Source: CBDCVD01 sp965224015
GTDB taxonomy: Bacteria > Pseudomonadota > Alphaproteobacteria > Rhizobiales > CBDCVD01
DNA length: 64,000 bases
NCBI GenBank assembly: GCA_965224015.1
Contig: OZ245032.1
Span: forward strand, 682,001-746,000
Direction of reading: 5' to 3'
Shown piece after piece: positions 63,155 to 64,000 of the stretch. Under the pieces are notes generated by a model. That model searched no databases. It had not been told where the DNA came from and saw nothing but the letters and a program-made list of their open reading frames with translations. Position numbers and translations under genes: made by a program. Each line of letters begins with the position of its first letter. Within the stretch, counting starts at the first letter, position 1.

Positions 63155-63497
63155 CACCATGCCCCCTCTGTCACGGAAACCTGAGAGATTGACCGGCACC
63201 GCGCTGTCTTGCGCTTGGCAAGAAGCGCTGTGACTGCTAATGAGGCGGGTGTCGACAAAGTCTTTGATACATCCAGCTCTAAGGATGTGTGACCCGTCGC
63301 CTGCCTTGCGCATTCATTTGAACACGCAACAGCAGCCTGGCTTGCTCCTTCGGTGGACGCCCGGACATTGACATTGGCCTTGCGTCGCTTTCCAGAGATT
63401 TGCGTCAAAACGGTCCCTTGTGCCTGAGAGTTTCCGGGGCGGTTGCTCCTTCGGCGCCGGTGTCCTGAACTCAGGACCATCACCGGTCTCTCCCGAT
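63155..63497 (-). promoter_or_regulatory. Tandem glycine riboswitch upstream of gcvT
   Basis: Minus strand, aptamer I (about 63408-63497): GGGAGAGACCGG, GCGCCGAAGGAGCAACC, then GGAAACTCTCAGGCAC and GGGACCG. Aptamer II (about 63155-63400): TCTCTGGAAAGCG, CACCGAAGGAGCAAGCC, then CAATCTCTCAGGTTTCC and AGAGGGGG. The paired (C)ACCGAAGGAGCAA and CTCTCAGG boxes in both halves are diagnostic. Glycine binding normally turns on gcv expression. Between the two boxes of aptamer II lie about 150 bases instead of a short P3 stem-loop, which is unusual. Confidence 0.9.
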
Positions 63498-63567
63498 TTG
63501 ACTCGCCTCATTATGAGCGAAATCGCCAATCAGGTCAATTCCGCCCCGTGTTTTTTTTGCCGCGTCG

Positions 63568-64000
63568 TTATAGTGCGGTTTCGTTTGCTGCCATCTTTCT
63601 GGTTACCGGCATCGCCACAAGCAGGCCGGCGCCGGTAATTAAAACCATGCCGCAAATTGTCCACACGTCGGGTTTTTCAAAAAAGAATACATACCCCCAC
63701 AACGCCGCTGATACGAGATAGGTATAGTCAAAGGTCGCGATAATCTGCGGTGGGGCAATCTGATAGGCGCGCGCGACGCCAACGAAATAAGTCGCCGAAA
63801 GCAGTCCCAAAAATCCGATCAGGCTCCATTCGCGCAAACCCATGGGTGCCCAATCGCCCAAAAGAAACGGGAATACGGCCTGGGACGGCGAATCAAGATT
63901 TACAATCACAAGGCCAAGGGTGCCCAGAATCCCGGTGACCAGAAATACCGTCTGCAAAGCCAACCCGAGGGTAAGCGAAGGCTCATTGCGGCACTTGCTT
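63568..64000 (-). CDS. EamA/DMT-family transporter, C-terminal part
   Basis: The frame is open from the window edge to a TAA at 63568-63570 (144 codons visible). It contains four to five membrane helices: LALQTVFLVTGILGTLGLVI, LIGFLGLLSATYFVGVARAY, IIATFDYTYLVSAALWGYVF and TICGMVLITGAGLLVAM. The pattern AxQIAPPQIIATFDYTYLV with FFFEKPDVWTICGMVLI matches the last half of EamA (drug/metabolite) exporters. The substrate is unknown. The start lies outside the window. Confidence 0.8.
   Translation of the reverse strand, partial: SKCRNEPSLTLGLALQTVFLVTGILGTLGLVIVNLDSPSQAVFPFLLGDWAPMGLREWSLIGFLGLLSATYFVGVARAYQIAPPQIIATFDYTYLVSAALWGYVFFFEKPDVWTICGMVLITGAGLLVAMPVTRKMAANETAL

Overview
The window looks like the chromosome of a Gram-negative alphaproteobacterium. 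The evidence is a complete glycine-cleavage operon behind a tandem glycine riboswitch, kdsA (lipopolysaccharide Kdo synthesis), a TPP riboswitch ahead of thiB, a UvrB with a long N-terminal extension and basic tail, several proteins of alphaproteobacterial type (DUF502, DUF3750, a small LSHDFP-type membrane protein), and a giant surface protein with the LEPR-XLL motif. A Rhodospirillales-like lineage is plausible, but I cannot name the genus from sequence alone.

Layout. 1-740: 5' part of a GAF-domain protein (minus strand). 741-4640: an accretion zone of mobile-element debris, with an IS5-type fragment, a TA-flanked MITE carrying two nested insertions, an IS110 fragment, a serine-protease gene that has lost its 5' end, an intact IS481-type element in a TCTAGA site, and a small lipoprotein whose tail is read from a MITE end. 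4642-5975: thiB under a TPP riboswitch. 6028-6486: repeat-rich, AT-rich leader. 6487-35751: a single gene of 9,754 codons, most of it a tandem array of 25 in-frame 837-bp modules. 35801-37698: a YwgA-like protein and an HD-domain dNTPase-like protein. 37790-40180: uvrB. 40409-45327: SH3-domain exported protein, a two-subunit Tat-exported molybdenum hydroxylase, and a PQQ-type sugar dehydrogenase. 45328-50125: YfgM-like protein, der, DUF502, alaX and cysK. 50776-53404: purE-purK-kdsA and tRNA-Arg(CCT). 53581-57984: small membrane protein, GNAT enzyme, mercaptopyruvate sulfurtransferase, DUF3750 and a TolC-family lipoprotein. 58317-58590: an intact MITE. 58669-63497: gcvT-gcvH-gcvP with its riboswitch. 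63568-64000: end of an EamA-type transporter.

Two themes stand out. First, the giant protein: LEPR-XLL motif, a DUF4347 domain with a His/Cys pair, calcium-binding TSP3-like stretches, then 25 near-identical T1SS-143/VCBS-type modules. From copy 10 onward the modules alternate between two versions, giving a 1,674-bp higher-order repeat. Second, a set of small palindromic elements. They include a TA-flanked MITE family with GAGCGTGTCAGG ends, a 64-bp palindrome bounded by CTATAGCAAAATGCG, a 17-bp-arm hairpin often joined to it, a 103-bp ATACCA/TGGTAT element, and a 34-bp dispersed repeat. MITE ends lie exactly on the stop codons of five genes, and one MITE end supplies the CTAG used as the IS481 target. 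Most of the remaining genes are ordinary housekeeping genes.
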